NCBI GenBank assembly: GCA_009746045.1
Contig: RPFO01000076.1
Span: 1,688,554-1,752,553 of the forward strand
Length of the DNA stretch: 64,000 nt
From: Mesostigma viride
Taxonomy: Eukaryota > Streptophyta > Mesostigmatophyceae > Mesostigmatales > Mesostigmataceae
Reading direction: 5' to 3'
In this document: piece by piece, positions 41,664-52,350 of the stretch
Layout of the letters: each line of letters opens with the position of its first letter
Numbering within the stretch: the stretch's first letter is position 1
Position numbers and translations under genes: made by a program
Notes under the pieces: model-generated
What the model was told of the DNA's origin: nothing
Databases searched by the model: none
What the model saw: the letters and a program-made list of their open reading frames with translations, nothing else

Positions 41664-44600
41664 TTGAGCCTGCACACATCCCTGAACCCTGGAGGGTGCC
41701 CCCAGGGGTGTGTAATGAAGCTGCTAGTGACAGCAGTGAGGGGCAGCCCCATGCTCTAGTGAAAGAGCCTATTGGACACGATGGGGCAAGCTTGGTTACC
41801 ACAGAGAGTATGCCAGCTGTAGCTGCAGTGGTTACTCGCCAACGTGCCCGCCATGGCGGTGCTGAGCCTGAGGTAGGACCTGGTGATGTGGACCCAGGTG
41901 GATCTCAGAAGCATTCTGACCGTGCAGGACTGGCACAGGATGGTCAGGATGAGGATAGGGCTGGAGACAGTCTGACAGGCACGACCCTGGTGCCTCCTGT
42001 ACATAAGGGATCTGTACATACCTTGAGTGCTAATAATGACAATAAAAGGTTTTCTCTCTTGTATGACATTGCCTCAAGGTTGCATACCATGTTTGGCCAT
42101 GCAGCTCAGTCTTTGCAAGTTGCTAGACGGCTGGGAGGAAGTGAGTTGTACTCCATCTGCCAACAGGTTGCTCAAGCTTGCAAGTGCAGGCTAGTTGCTA
42201 GAAAGCCCAAGCAGTCTCATGCCAGGACTCCTATTTTGCAGCCAGGCCATGTGCAGGTAGATATTCAGAGAATCAGGGGTTTGAAGCTGCTGGTGGCAGT
42301 GGACAGATATACCAAGTACAAGACCCTAGAGATCCTGCCTGACATGGAGAAGCCTACATTGATTGCTGCTCTGAAGTTGACAAGGAGCAGGTACCCTGGG
42401 TTGGAGTTGTTGCAGTGTGACATTCAGTTTGAGTGCTGTGAGAACCTGCCAGAGTTTCCAGAGTTGCTGATTACACCCAGGGAGAGCCACGGCCAGCAAG
42501 GGGTGGTGGAGAGAGCCATCCAAGAGATCAAGACTGTGCTGCTGGTGGAGAGGATTCCAAGGACGTCATCTGCCATTGTGACATCTGCATGGCTACGTTC
42601 TGTGGAGGACAGGCTGAACCTGAGGACTCCCATGTTCTTTGGTGACATTGCCATCAATCCTCTTATGCTGCATACCAGGATGCTGCCAGCTGATGCTGAG
42701 CAGGCATGGAAGGAGAAGCTAGAGGCCAAGTTCCTCAAGCTGAGGCAGAAAGACAAGGGCTGGAGTGTCCTAGAACCTAACGTTGGACAACAGGTTGTTG
42801 TGTGGAAGGAACCAAGCTTTCCAGGGAAACGTGGCAGCTGGCATGATGGGGTGGTGACCCGAGTAGAAGCCGCTGGCCATAAGTGCTGGGTGGCCATTGA
42901 TGGCTCCCAAGCAGTGCACCGTCTGTCCTGGTCAAAGATCCGTCCCCGGGGAGGTAATCAAGGAGACCTCTTCCAGGTGCCCGCTGGTGTACAAGGCGGG
43001 GGTGACGTGGAGCTTCCTGATCAGGGTGCTACAGCTGTATCGAGCCCTCAGGGTGACCCTGGCCCGGCCCCTGGGGTACCTTCACATACGGTGGTTGGGC
43101 AAGCAGGCGGACAGGCTGCACCTCCGGAACGGCCCGACACCAGGCCTAGGGGTGTGCGTCTATCAGATATTGTACAGGCTTTGCAAAGAGCCAAGAAGGA
43201 GCCTAAGGTGTCCAAGCTTGTCCAGTTGGATGAACCTGAGGTAGCTGCCATGGAGATAGATACCAATGCACAGGTTTCTGTCATGGGACCTCAGCATACA
43301 GGAGAACTGCTGGTCGGAGAACCAAGTTGCCCCTGGGTGTCTGATTTCAGTGGTAGGACGCATCTAAGGGTGTTGGGAGAGGTTACTGCCCCTGTCATGG
43401 GTGTGGATGTGACCTTCCTTGTCCTAGAGGACTATGATGGCCCTGTGATTTTGGGTCAGAATTTTCTGGGCAATCCTGGGATTTCTATCAGAGCTACAGC
43501 TCTGAGAAGAGATGGCTGGGGGATGATTCCCCTAGAAAATTTCAGGACAACATTTCCAGTCAGGTGCAGGGCCAAGCCGGTCAAGGGTGTAAAATGGGAT
43601 GAAGGGGAGGTGCCCCCAGCGGCCAGTTTGGTGATTCCAGCTGTGTTGCACCCCAGCAGTATTGGCATAACTCACAGGAGCCTTGCTGCACACTCTCCTT
43701 TGACATATGACCAGCTGGTCCAAGAGATGAGCTCGCCTACTTTGTTTGAGGCTTGGAAGCTCGCCTTCTCCAAGGCATTGGAGGAGTGGTTGCAGTTTGA
43801 GTGTGCTGCACCAACAGACAGACGTCCCCCAGCATCAAGGAAGCTTGCTTTGAGATTTGTGCTGAAGAGGAAGGTTGTGGATGAGGTATCAGTGCCCCAT
43901 GTCAGGCCTGTCCTGAATGAGTATCACGGCACGGGGAGTCTGCCAGGAGAGGAGCTATACACGCCAGGGATGCTACACGACACATGGAGAATTTTGCTAT
44001 GTCTCTACGTGGGGTTGCTGAACAGGGGAGCAGCTATGTCATCAGTGCTGCTGGACTTCAAGAGGGCATTTTTAAAATCTGATCCAGAAGTGGCCAGGAG
44101 GGTGTGGAAGCAGGATGAGCCTTACTGTGTTGAGGTGCCTGCCATCTGGAAGCTGGAGCTGCATCAACAATTCCTGGTTATTCTGAAGGGCCTGGAAGGA
44201 CTCAGGTCGAGCCCAATCATCTGGAGACTCACGCTGCAGGAAGCTCTGATCAGTGAGTGTGGCTTGAGAGTGTCTTCAGTTGATCCCTGTTTGCTGCTGG
44301 CCCAATGGGAGGGTCTGCCAGTGTATGCTAGTTTGCATGGAGATGATCTGCATTTGCTAGCCCCCACGACCTGGCTGAAGAAGTTTATTCCTGTCATCAG
44401 TGGCAAGTTTTCACTGGGCAAGGAGCTGTGGCAGGAGCCCAACAAGCCTGTAGTGTTCTGTGGAATGCAGGCTACCCTGTTCAGGAGGGACGGGGAGTGG
44501 AGTATCAGGCTTCAGGCTGGAGGAGATTATAAACAGACCATTGTGAAGGCCTTGCCAGAGAAGATCACCCAGGCTGCAGGACCTGAGTTGAGAGGCATGT

Positions 44601-45253
44601 GGGCCTGGTTTGCCAGCATCTGTGGTCCGTCTTTGATGGTCCATAGCAGAATGCCTGATGAGGTGCTTGAGGATGAGAAGCCTCGAGTCATAGCCCGGTT
44701 GGTGGAGAGTACCCCTGATCTGATTTTGTCTGGGATTGACTTTGCCCAGCCTATCACCTTGGAGATCTTTGTTGACAGTTCCATGGATGCTCGCCAGGTT
44801 ACCAAGGTCAGGGGGAGATCTGCTGCTCTGTTTGCTTTTTATCAGAGCAGGGCAAGTTTGTTCAGCTGGTACAGCAGACTGCAGAAGAGGGTCTGTATCA
44901 GTTCAGATGTGGCAGAATGCAGGGCCATATGCGAGGGGATCCAGTCCAGCCTGTACATAAAGGAGTTAATGCTGGAGCTGGCTTCAGTTACCCCTTGGAC
45001 CTTGCAGATGGAGACGTTGTTGCTAACAGACAGCATGGGTATGGTCCAGTTTGTTCACAAGCAGCTGGCCAGGAGCCGGGACCTGGATTATTTGTTGCTG
45101 AAGGAGTTGGCCAGTTTGGTTGACTTGAAGCATATCCCTGGCGAGGAGAACCCTGCTGATGCATTGACAAAGCTGCCACACAAGGCCCCAGCCCAGTACA
45201 ATGTACTGAGGAAGCTCATGAATGCTGACTGTCAAGTCGGTCTATCTGTCTAA
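41660..45253 (+). CDS. Element A Pol: integrase, protease-like, RT, RNase H
   Basis: 1197 codons counting from 41660 (TTG, first codon after an in-frame stop; no ATG is required if made by recoding). Order: integrase zinc motif H142, H147, C174, C176; catalytic D201 (VDIQRI), D254 (QCDIQF), E284 (VVERAIQE); a KRGSWHDG C-terminal module; a retropepsin-like segment EIDTNAQVSVMG (534-536 is DTN) ending VILGQNFLG; RT with LLDFKRAFLKSD (D799) and HGDD 893-896 where Copia has YVDD; RNase H with D1039, E1086, D1124, D1167 (NPADALTK). The frame is uninterrupted, so the protein may be functional. Product processing must involve the unusual protease site or another enzyme. Confidence 0.92.
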   Translation: MIEPAHIPEPWRVPPGVCNEAASDSSEGQPHALVKEPIGHDGASLVTTESMPAVAAVVTRQRARHGGAEPEVGPGDVDPGGSQKHSDRAGLAQDGQDEDRAGDSLTGTTLVPPVHKGSVHTLSANNDNKRFSLLYDIASRLHTMFGHAAQSLQVARRLGGSELYSICQQVAQACKCRLVARKPKQSHARTPILQPGHVQVDIQRIRGLKLLVAVDRYTKYKTLEILPDMEKPTLIAALKLTRSRYPGLELLQCDIQFECCENLPEFPELLITPRESHGQQGVVERAIQEIKTVLLVERIPRTSSAIVTSAWLRSVEDRLNLRTPMFFGDIAINPLMLHTRMLPADAEQAWKEKLEAKFLKLRQKDKGWSVLEPNVGQQVVVWKEPSFPGKRGSWHDGVVTRVEAAGHKCWVAIDGSQAVHRLSWSKIRPRGGNQGDLFQVPAGVQGGGDVELPDQGATAVSSPQGDPGPAPGVPSHTVVGQAGGQAAPPERPDTRPRGVRLSDIVQALQRAKKEPKVSKLVQLDEPEVAAMEIDTNAQVSVMGPQHTGELLVGEPSCPWVSDFSGRTHLRVLGEVTAPVMGVDVTFLVLEDYDGPVILGQNFLGNPGISIRATALRRDGWGMIPLENFRTTFPVRCRAKPVKGVKWDEGEVPPAASLVIPAVLHPSSIGITHRSLAAHSPLTYDQLVQEMSSPTLFEAWKLAFSKALEEWLQFECAAPTDRRPPASRKLALRFVLKRKVVDEVSVPHVRPVLNEYHGTGSLPGEELYTPGMLHDTWRILLCLYVGLLNRGAAMSSVLLDFKRAFLKSDPEVARRVWKQDEPYCVEVPAIWKLELHQQFLVILKGLEGLRSSPIIWRLTLQEALISECGLRVSSVDPCLLLAQWEGLPVYASLHGDDLHLLAPTTWLKKFIPVISGKFSLGKELWQEPNKPVVFCGMQATLFRRDGEWSIRLQAGGDYKQTIVKALPEKITQAAGPELRGMWAWFASICGPSLMVHSRMPDEVLEDEKPRVIARLVESTPDLILSGIDFAQPITLEIFVDSSMDARQVTKVRGRSAALFAFYQSRASLFSWYSRLQKRVCISSDVAECRAICEGIQSSLYIKELMLELASVTPWTLQMETLLLTDSMGMVQFVHKQLARSRDLDYLLLKELASLVDLKHIPGEENPADALTKLPHKAPAQYNVLRKLMNADCQVGLSV

Positions 45254-46001
45254 AAGCTGAGAGCTGGGTGCTTAAGTCTCTGGATATCAGGCTGGGAGCT
45301 TGATTGTACATAATCCTGAGCACACCTTGAGGGGTGAGACATGTCTCTGGTGTGGGAATGTCTGACATTGTCTCTGATGGAGAGATGTCTATCTGGGGTT
45401 TTCATCTCAGTCTGAGGTTTCCCCAGATCTGTGGTTTGTGGGCGGGGTTCGATTCCCTGGTGCCGTCTTAAGGCGGAGTTTCACGGACTGGCTGACCCAT
45501 CCACCATGCTGGTGAGGTGGCGACAGGTCCCCTGATTTTCCACGGTTGGAACGAGTATGGGAGCTTGTGTTTTGCATGTGCTTCGCGTAGATGTTGTGTC
45601 TGGTTCGATAAGGGGCAGCAGACCGGCGCCGACTCCCGTCTGGGGGTCAGCAATGTTTTCTGATGAGCTGTTGTGGGTGATCTGTGGGGTTTCGCCTAAG
45701 GTCCTGAAGGTTGTACATACTTCTCAAGTTCTTAGCTGAACACCTATGGGCTGCCACAGTTGGCCAACCTCTTGTACATGGGTAACACAACGAGCCTCCC
45801 GTGAAGGGATAGGGACTCATTGTAATTTGTTTGTGCTCCTGAGCCAGTATGGGTGCTATGTACATATAATAAGGAATCCAAGCTGACTGTCATGCCCAGC
45901 GGGTTGTGACTTGTAGTCTGGGGAGGATATCCAGTACCCATTGTGTGTGTTTGTATGTAGACTTGTGTGAGCTGCTACAGCTCAAGAAAAGAAAGGATTG
46001 G
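45254..46001 (+). other. Element A 3' untranslated region and polypurine tract
   Basis: Non-coding between the pol stop and the 3' LTR. A tRNA box-B-like GGGGTTCGATTCCC occurs at 45436-45460 without a matching box A, so no tRNA is called. The polypurine tract is at 45984-46001. Confidence 0.6.
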
Positions 46002-46696
46002 AGTTAACGCCAAGCGCATTGGCGTGATCCTGATTCGGCATATCTCTGCGATTCCAGCGGCACCGGAACGAGTTCATTCCGACAAGTATCAAGAAAGTTA
46101 TGGCGTTCCGACTTCCCGGTCGCGCGCGAGCGCGAGCCGGCTGTTCTTCTAAGTCGGACGTGAATATTTGCCGACGACATATGGGGTCGACAGTAATTCC
46201 TGGGCTGACAGGAATTAGGTGCTGTACCTACGACGGTATTGGATTAATACGTCGTACGCAGGAAATAGGAACCTTAACCTGTGGTCTGTTGGTACCGCAG
46301 GCTTAGTCCTGGACTTCTAGGTGCAGATGCAATAGTCACTGTGGACTGTGCTCTGTGGTCACTGTGCCTGTATGGCAGACCTACTGTATAGGAGCTGGGC
46401 GCTGTACAGGTAGTGAATACTGTACCGGGGGTGTTATTACTGAGCAGGCCTCTTAGGCTGCTCAGGACTAGCAAGCACAGTGCACAAGTATATAAAGAAT
46501 AGGCCAGTGCCAAATGGACATCTCTTGCGAGCCCGCCTCACGTGTTGTGCCTTGACTTGGCAAGCTCGTGTGCAAGCCTCAAGTGTTGAGCGCTGTAAAC
46601 ATTATCCGATTTAACAAAGCTCCGTTTCCAACCATATTCACACATTGCTGCATTGCAACCATATCCTTCACATTGCTTGTGCGAAGAACGTTAACT
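46002..46696 (+). repeat. 3' LTR of element A
   Basis: Same length as the 5' LTR with about six substitutions (below 1%), which indicates a fairly recent insertion. TATATAAA at 46489-46496. Confidence 0.93.
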
Positions 46697-47316
46697 GACC
46701 ACCCGCTGATTGATCGCCGCCCGACCGACGTACAACACCTCTTGATGCACCGGTCCATCGGGGTCGGGGAGATCCTCCACCGGCGATTTAACCACCCTGC
46801 TACATGTTTATGTACCAACCCCACTGAAACTGTGGAACACCGATTTTTATGGTGTAACCTCCAGGGAGTTTGGACCTGGTTGATTGGTTTATGGGCAGCC
46901 TGGACATCTGAGCCTATCATACCGGTGTCTACCCGCTCAATTATCTTTGGCATCACTGGCACCCCTGGCCTGGAGCTCACCTTTTCACAACAAGCGTGGA
47001 TATGGCTCCGCACATGCATGTTATATACAATCTGGACGGTGCGAAACGATGTGGTGTTCAATAGGCGCACAGTTTTCGACAAAGCTGGGGTTCTCTCACG
47101 CTTCATTTACCTATGGAACTCCGGCATGCGACGCTACTGGATGGTTGCAAATGAACAAAACAAAATCTGGGACCCTGGCGCGGACCAGGATAAGCCCAGC
47201 CCACTTGAGATCTTTCATGACCTCATGGGCAAAAACAGGATCTTTACCCACATGCCCAATGACAACCCATTAGAAGTCCAGTGGCTTCCGTGGTCTAGTA
47301 AGGCTCCGTTTTAGCC
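46697..47316 (+). pseudogene. Fossil LINE, part 2 (zf-RVT-like end)
   Basis: Continues part 1: DHPLIDRRPTDVQHLL, then LHRRFNHPATCLCTNPTETVEHRFLWC, a Cys/His cluster typical of the zf-RVT module of plant LINEs, then WTWLIGLW and LYTIWTVRNDVVFNR, also typical. It ends in a TAG stop at 47312. Removing the LTR element joins codon GAC-CA with C, restoring one frame. The 3' end is probably near 47390; no poly(A) run is present. Confidence 0.75.
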
Positions 47317-48162
47317 ACTGACATCTTGATACCCTAGGCTTAGCAGGGATTAACTACTGGCTATATTTGGAATAAACGTACACCTATTTACCTGGAAAGC
47401 GGGGTGCGGGTCAAGCCGGGCAGACAGAGGCAGACAGACAGACATTCACATTCGGGGAGGCAGACCATATGGCATGGGCAGTCTCTCTCAGTATAATTTG
47501 TTGCTATGACCCTGCTATGACGCATGACACGAAAATGTGAAATCCCAGCTGCGGGAACGGATCGAATACGGGCTGCTTGCCTTTTATACCATGCGGGTAT
47601 ATTCAATCTGCAGTCCACGACGAAGAAAATTTCATTTGTGGAGGACTAAGTTACGAGAAGGATATGAGAACAGCATACAATTCAAGCGCGAATGAAAACC
47701 CTCGCAAGCAAGAAGATGGCGTTGAGCGTACTTGCTAGAATTGTTTTTTATTTCGCGCACTTCTGTTGCTGTTCCATATAAGTAATTTTTCATTATCGAC
47801 GACGCACGTATGTGCTTATATTCAGACTGTATGCATGCAAATGACCTCCGGAGCCGTGGCGCGAATTAGTGGCAGCAGATGAGAAGAAAGTGTCGGCTTC
47901 GAGACCCCAGATCTAGGACTTCCAGCTTGAAGGGTAATACTGTGTATCCAGAACAATTCGGTTATCAAATACGGGTATACGAACAGACTTGTGCCAATGA
48001 TGTCGGCCTTGATATCGAGAGCTTATGCGCCTGGAATGTATCTGCCTGCCTTCGACGAGTTAGTAGCAACTTTGGCTCAGTCATCGGCATTCTTAATTAT
48101 GCCTCGGCACTGGCGGGTACAGTAAAATTCGTCATATATATTCGTTTTTTGACGTTATAATA
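47317..48162. other. No recognised gene
   Basis: LINE 3' flank, then unrecognised sequence; short ORFs only (for example 47879-48160, plus, 93 residues, no motif). Confidence 0.4.
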
Positions 48163-48188
48163 GTGCATTTACCCTGGCCAGTGCATCT

Positions 48189-48328
48189 ACCCGCCCACCC
48201 ACCCACCCACCCACCCACCCACCCATGCACCCACCCACCCACCCACCCACCCACCCACCCACCCACCCACCCACCCACCCACCCACCCACCCACCCACCC
48301 ACCCACCCACCCACCCACCTACCTACCT
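48189..48328. repeat. CCAC tetranucleotide array
   Basis: About 34 copies of CCAC with a single CATGCACC interruption near 48224. Confidence 0.96.
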
Positions 48329-48383
48329 ATCATACACGCACTCACGCTCACGCCCACTCGCACGCTCACGCTCACGCTCACAC

Positions 48384-48812
48384 TCACACTCACACTACTA
48401 ACACTCACACTCACACTCACACTCACACTCACACTCACACTCACACTCACACTCACACTCACACTCACACTCACACTCACACTCACACTCACACTCACAC
48501 TCACACTCACACTCACACTCACACTCACACTCACACTCACACTCACACTCACACTCACACTCACACTCACACTCACACTCACACTCACACTCACACTCAC
48601 ACTCACACTCACACTCACACTCACACTCACACTCACACTCACACTCACACTCACACTCACACTCACACTCACACTCACACTCACACTCACACTCACACTC
48701 ACACTCACACTCACACTCACACTCACACTCACACTCACACTCACACTCACACTCACCATACTCACCACATTCACCACATTCACCACACTCACCACACTCA
48801 CCATACTCACCT
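48384..48812 (-). repeat. GTGAGT hexamer array and GGTGAGTAT nonamers
   Basis: On the minus strand, about 60 uninterrupted copies of GTGAGT (48401-48756 after a short variant start), followed upstream (48757-48812) by nonamers of the type ATGGTGAGT and GTGGTGAAT. GTGAGT is the consensus 5' splice site. Thr-His and Val-Ser ORFs are artefacts. Confidence 0.96.
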
Positions 48813-48965
48813 CTAATTAATTAAGTAAGTAAGTAAGTAAGTAAGTAAACCCGTGCTCCCGTTGGGAAGTCACGGATCGAGCATTAACCCTGATGGATGG
48901 ATGGATGGAAGGATGGGTACACGCAATCCTACCGGTCTAAGCTATCTACATGCTATCAACAAAAC
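48811..48965 (-). repeat. SINE-like module, minus strand
   Basis: Read on the minus strand: ATGTAGATAGCTTAGACCGG, TAGGATTGCGTGTACCC, a short CATCC core, GGTTAATGCTC, GTGACTTCCCAACGGGAGCACG and a (TTAC)n/TTAATTAA tail. It is the closest relative of the element at 1012-1162. Confidence 0.7.
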
Positions 48966-49068
48966 AATCCTTTTCTATATCTATGGTGCTCGCGACCCTA
49001 GGGGTCTGGTCTGGCATGCGTCGATCCCGCATTTGCAAACACGCTCCTTCCCCACTGCCGGGGGTTTG

Positions 49069-49154
49069 TTAATTGTCCTCTATGACCTGGGCCCACTTGG
49101 CCTTGTCAATCATCTTTTTCCAAATCACGGAGAGGCCTAGGCCCCCCATGTCCT
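49069..49154 (-). CDS. Candidate last exon of an unidentified gene
   Basis: After ACCGTAG|AG, 27 codons read DMGGLGLSVIWKKMIDKAKWAQVIEDN to a TAA at 49069. The codon choice is GC-rich as in the PYRR exons. The exon directly abuts a GGTGAGTAT minisatellite on its upstream side. The family is not recognised, and it need not belong to the exons at 50.6-52 kb. Confidence 0.3.
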
Positions 49155-49160
49155 CTACGG

Positions 49161-49268
49161 TACTCACCATACTCACCATACTCACCATACTCACCATACT
49201 CACCATACTCACCATACTCACCACACTCACCACACTCACCATACTCACCACGTGCACTCACCATACTC
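49161..49268 (-). repeat. GGTGAGTAT nonamer minisatellite
   Basis: About 11 copies of the 9-bp unit, minus strand GGTGAGTAT, each containing a splice-donor consensus. Related to the array ending at 48812. Confidence 0.93.
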
Positions 49269-50640
49269 ATGCAGCAACGTAGCAAATTGTGCTTAAACTA
49301 AATTCATCCATTTTTCGGTGCATGGAAATTAACCTGACGCCAATAAATTCGCTTACTTAAGTCTTTAACTTTAAATAAGCACATGACTGTGTCACGTGGG
49401 TGCCAATACAGAGTAAAGGGACCTTCAACTCTGTACACACAACGAGGAGGGAGGGCGCCCAAGCTATATCTCACACTGCCGCAAGTGGGCAAGCCACAGA
49501 GCACTCTCTCCACAGCATGGTGCCGGCTAGGCGCAGCACTGTGGGTGCAATACAACCATGCAATAAAATTAAATTAAATTATAGTAGCACATACTCCTTG
49601 CTGGATGGATGGACGTGGGCGGAGCCGCGTAATCGAACGAACCTGACTCTAAGCTATCTAGTCTAGAAAAATCCTAACTACACTACTCAGCAAAACGCCC
49701 CTTCCTCTTGGGGGGGGGGGGCTTGCCCACAGGGGCTGGCGAGTGAGCCTGGACAATCTTCTAGTGCCACCGCTTCTTGTTCTGCATGACGCAGTCCAAA
49801 GAAGAGAGAGGGAGTGGATGCGGTGTTCAAACTGAGCTGGGACCACTAGGTCGGCCAGCAACATCTGGGATGTAGTTCATGGAATACCATGGTTGTATTT
49901 AATTAATTAATGTATTTAATTCATTAATTGTATTTAATTAATGTATTAAATTAATTTACTTTTGGTGGGGATATATACATGAATTAAACATAACATGACT
50001 TAATTAACACAGCAAGAGTTTACATCCGTTTATCAATGAGAAAATCTATACTCCCAACCTATGGCCGGACATCACATTTTGTTCAAATTGAGGATTTATT
50101 AATTATGACTACTGCACTCACAGTGAATGCCTTACGCGGCCTCTCCTAGCTAGTGAGTAGCTTTTTATTTACCTGTGGCCTGCCTCCTAATGATTGGCAG
50201 TGCATGAGAGACGGGGTGAGAGAATTGGACAGGTGTCTCTGCCCTGTCTTGTTGTGTAGCATGAATGACTTTACATACATTACTAGTGGGAAAATGAGAC
50301 AACCAACATATAGTTATCTCATTTAATACACTACAAAAGATACACAGACACTTGCATGACATTGATCATAACTGTATTCAGTAGGCAATACATCATCACC
50401 CCACATGTGCACATGCTGCATCTCAATCTGGCCGGGTTGCTGGGCCTCTTATATATGAAAAAACTGCACACATGTGCAGTGAAATCCCGGTTACAGGTCA
50501 CTGAAATTGCAATGGCAGACGCACAATCTGCATGATGTAGCAGTGCCCAATCACCAAGTTCAGGCACCCCGGCCATTTTGAGATGCACGGCGAAGGGTCG
50601 ATGCCTCCTGGATACCAACCTCCTAAATCGACCCAACACG
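49269..50640. other. Mostly unrecognised; diverged SINE-like module at 49598-49680
   Basis: On the minus strand 49680-49598 reads CTAGACTAGATAGCTTAGAG and then CCACGTCCATCCATCC, a partial match to the SINE-like head and core. A poly(G) run sits at 49710-49720 and TTAATTAA-rich sequence at 49898-49960. No gene is supported. Confidence 0.4.
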
Positions 50641-50642
50641 TC

Positions 50643-52095
50643 CTACATCAACCTCGGCGAATGCGCCCGGGAACTTCTCCTTGTGCATGGCCTTGAACTC
50701 CTTGCGCATGTTGAGGCTCTTGCAAGTCGGGGGCATGTGCTGACATTGCAAACCATCCACCACCACCACCTGACATGCTGTATCATGCCATCGCCTTCAC
50801 GGAGCTGTTTAGAATCCACCATGGAGATCATGACCGCAGTCTCAGCGTACGGCTCAGTATGGTATTGCAGCGCAAACACGCATGGCAGGTTGCAGGCTGG
50901 TCTTGCGCGTCCCCATGGAGCGCGATGCAGTAAGGTGGTTGTCAAGGAAGTCGGCTCTGGGTGGGTATGCATTGGGGGGAAGTCGGGACGGGCGTGGCAA
51001 TAACGAAAATCTTTGTACCCAAGCAAGCATAAATGCCACAGAACCCATGATCAGGTCACAACCAACATTGAACTTGTGGGCAAAGCCTGCAAGGCTATGA
51101 ACTTGGTGATACAGCACAACCCATGTACCACTATAATAAGAAACCATGGAAGCACTACAGGTATTGCTGTTGAAGTTCTTGCAGAAGGCTTAGAGATATC
51201 TGTTGACACCATGCAAGGACACCAACCTAGCCAGAAAGGTATTGAAATAGCCTTGCTAGGGAAAACTCTTACCGCATCTGGTTGGCAAGGTGTTGTTGCC
51301 TCGATCTCTCTGTCCGCGAACATGCCCTCGCAGCTCAGCTCGAGGAAATGCCGGTTAGCAGCCCTGAACTCTGCGTCGCCGTACTTCAACGTGGTGATAT
51401 GCCTTCCTGCATCCTGCTACGCGTTCCTGAATAGGGCACCAAAACACAAGGGCATTGCCACAAAAAATGAACACCGCGTTCATACAATGCAAACCATGAA
51501 CGCCAGAGAGAAATTCATCCCTAGAAGCATGGCAAACCAGATGTCCAAAGAGAGTAGTATCACCACCACTTACTCGGGAATGGCCCGCTCCTTGGACCTC
51601 GATGTCAACGCAGATGCCTTGTAAATCTTGATTCCCTCATGTTCACCCACGTCGGGGGCTGTGCCCTTCGCATGGATGAAGTACCACCTAGTGCCAAAAA
51701 AATGCCAACGCGTTCAGGACCTTATCCAGGGTGGCCTTCCCCTGCAACGAGTGAAACATTGGTACGACAGCATCCAAATACAAAGTGGGAAATACAGCGT
51801 GTGAATTGCGGCCTGACCGATGCCCCAGATGCAGCAGCAGAGACTTGTAAGGTTGTGCTTTGAGACATGGGACCGGACACACACAGCTCAGAAACCGGCC
51901 ACAGTGCATTATACATCTGCCTCCGTGTCTTTTCGGCTTTCCAGATACTGCTCGACCGCCCCCACTGTAGAAAGGTGTTCCTAGCCCTCCGCATACTCCG
52001 GTGTCGCGTGATGAAACGCACAGAAACGTTTCCATGCTGATTGATATCGCCTCAACGTTTGAAGGATCATGCGGTTCCGCGAGTCAAAGCACTCG
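50643..52095 (-). CDS. Exon-like segments of an unidentified minus-strand gene or element
   Basis: Several pieces look like exons. 51410-51293 or so, between GATGCAG and GCG|GTAAGA, reads LKYGDAEFRAANRHFLELSC...REIEAT. 50718-50653, after TTGCAAG, reads SLNMRKEFKAMHKEKFPGAFAE. Around 50954-50770 a frame reads FALQYHTEPYAETAVMISMVD. A segment ending at CCCGA|GTAAGT (about 51570) may be another. Phases between them do not fit a single model. At 52095-51976 a frame reads MILQTLRRYQSAWKRFCAFH, reminiscent of the N-terminal SAM-like domain of tyrosine recombinases, followed by a stop. I cannot assign a function. Confidence 0.3.
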
Positions 52096-52350
52096 CGCCT
52101 GCCCTCCGATATCTCGCCGTTTGCTGCTGCCGGGGAGCAGTTGGGGGAGGTCGCGCCTGAAACAAACCAGCCCGGCTACGCCCATAGCCCGCTCTGCCTT
52201 CTTTCCCGTCGCTGCCACGCTGGCCTCCGGCATCCTCTTCCTAATGCCGGAGCAGGGCATTCTTCCCGCATCCGTTTCGCGTCCATTTCTGTGACGACCG
52301 TCGCTTTCTTTTGTGAACGGCGAATTCTCGTCCGTGGTGTCGGTGTCTTG

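Larger units (their letters stand above)
38668..46696 (+). mobile_element. LTR retrotransposon A, complete, nested in a LINE
   Basis: An 8029-bp element with 695-bp LTRs (38668-39362, 46002-46696) differing at about six positions. The target duplication GACCA (38663-38667, 46697-46701) interrupts the LINE reading frame. LTR ends are AGTTAAC...GTTAACT, an inverted repeat, not TG...CA. A purine tract AAGAAAAGAAAGGATTGG precedes the 3' LTR. No canonical TGG primer-binding site follows the 5' LTR (it reads CAAATTACAACC). Internal order: leader ORF, gag, integrase, protease-like domain, RT, RNase H. The RT/RNase H are Copia-like. Confidence 0.93.

Noticed and set aside
45436-45460. tRNA gene suggested by GGGGTTCGATTCCC
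   Set aside because: Only a box-B-like motif; no box A or cloverleaf could be fitted upstream.
48163-48816. Thr-His and Ser-Val ORFs
   Set aside because: Translation of CCAC and ACTCAC microsatellites.
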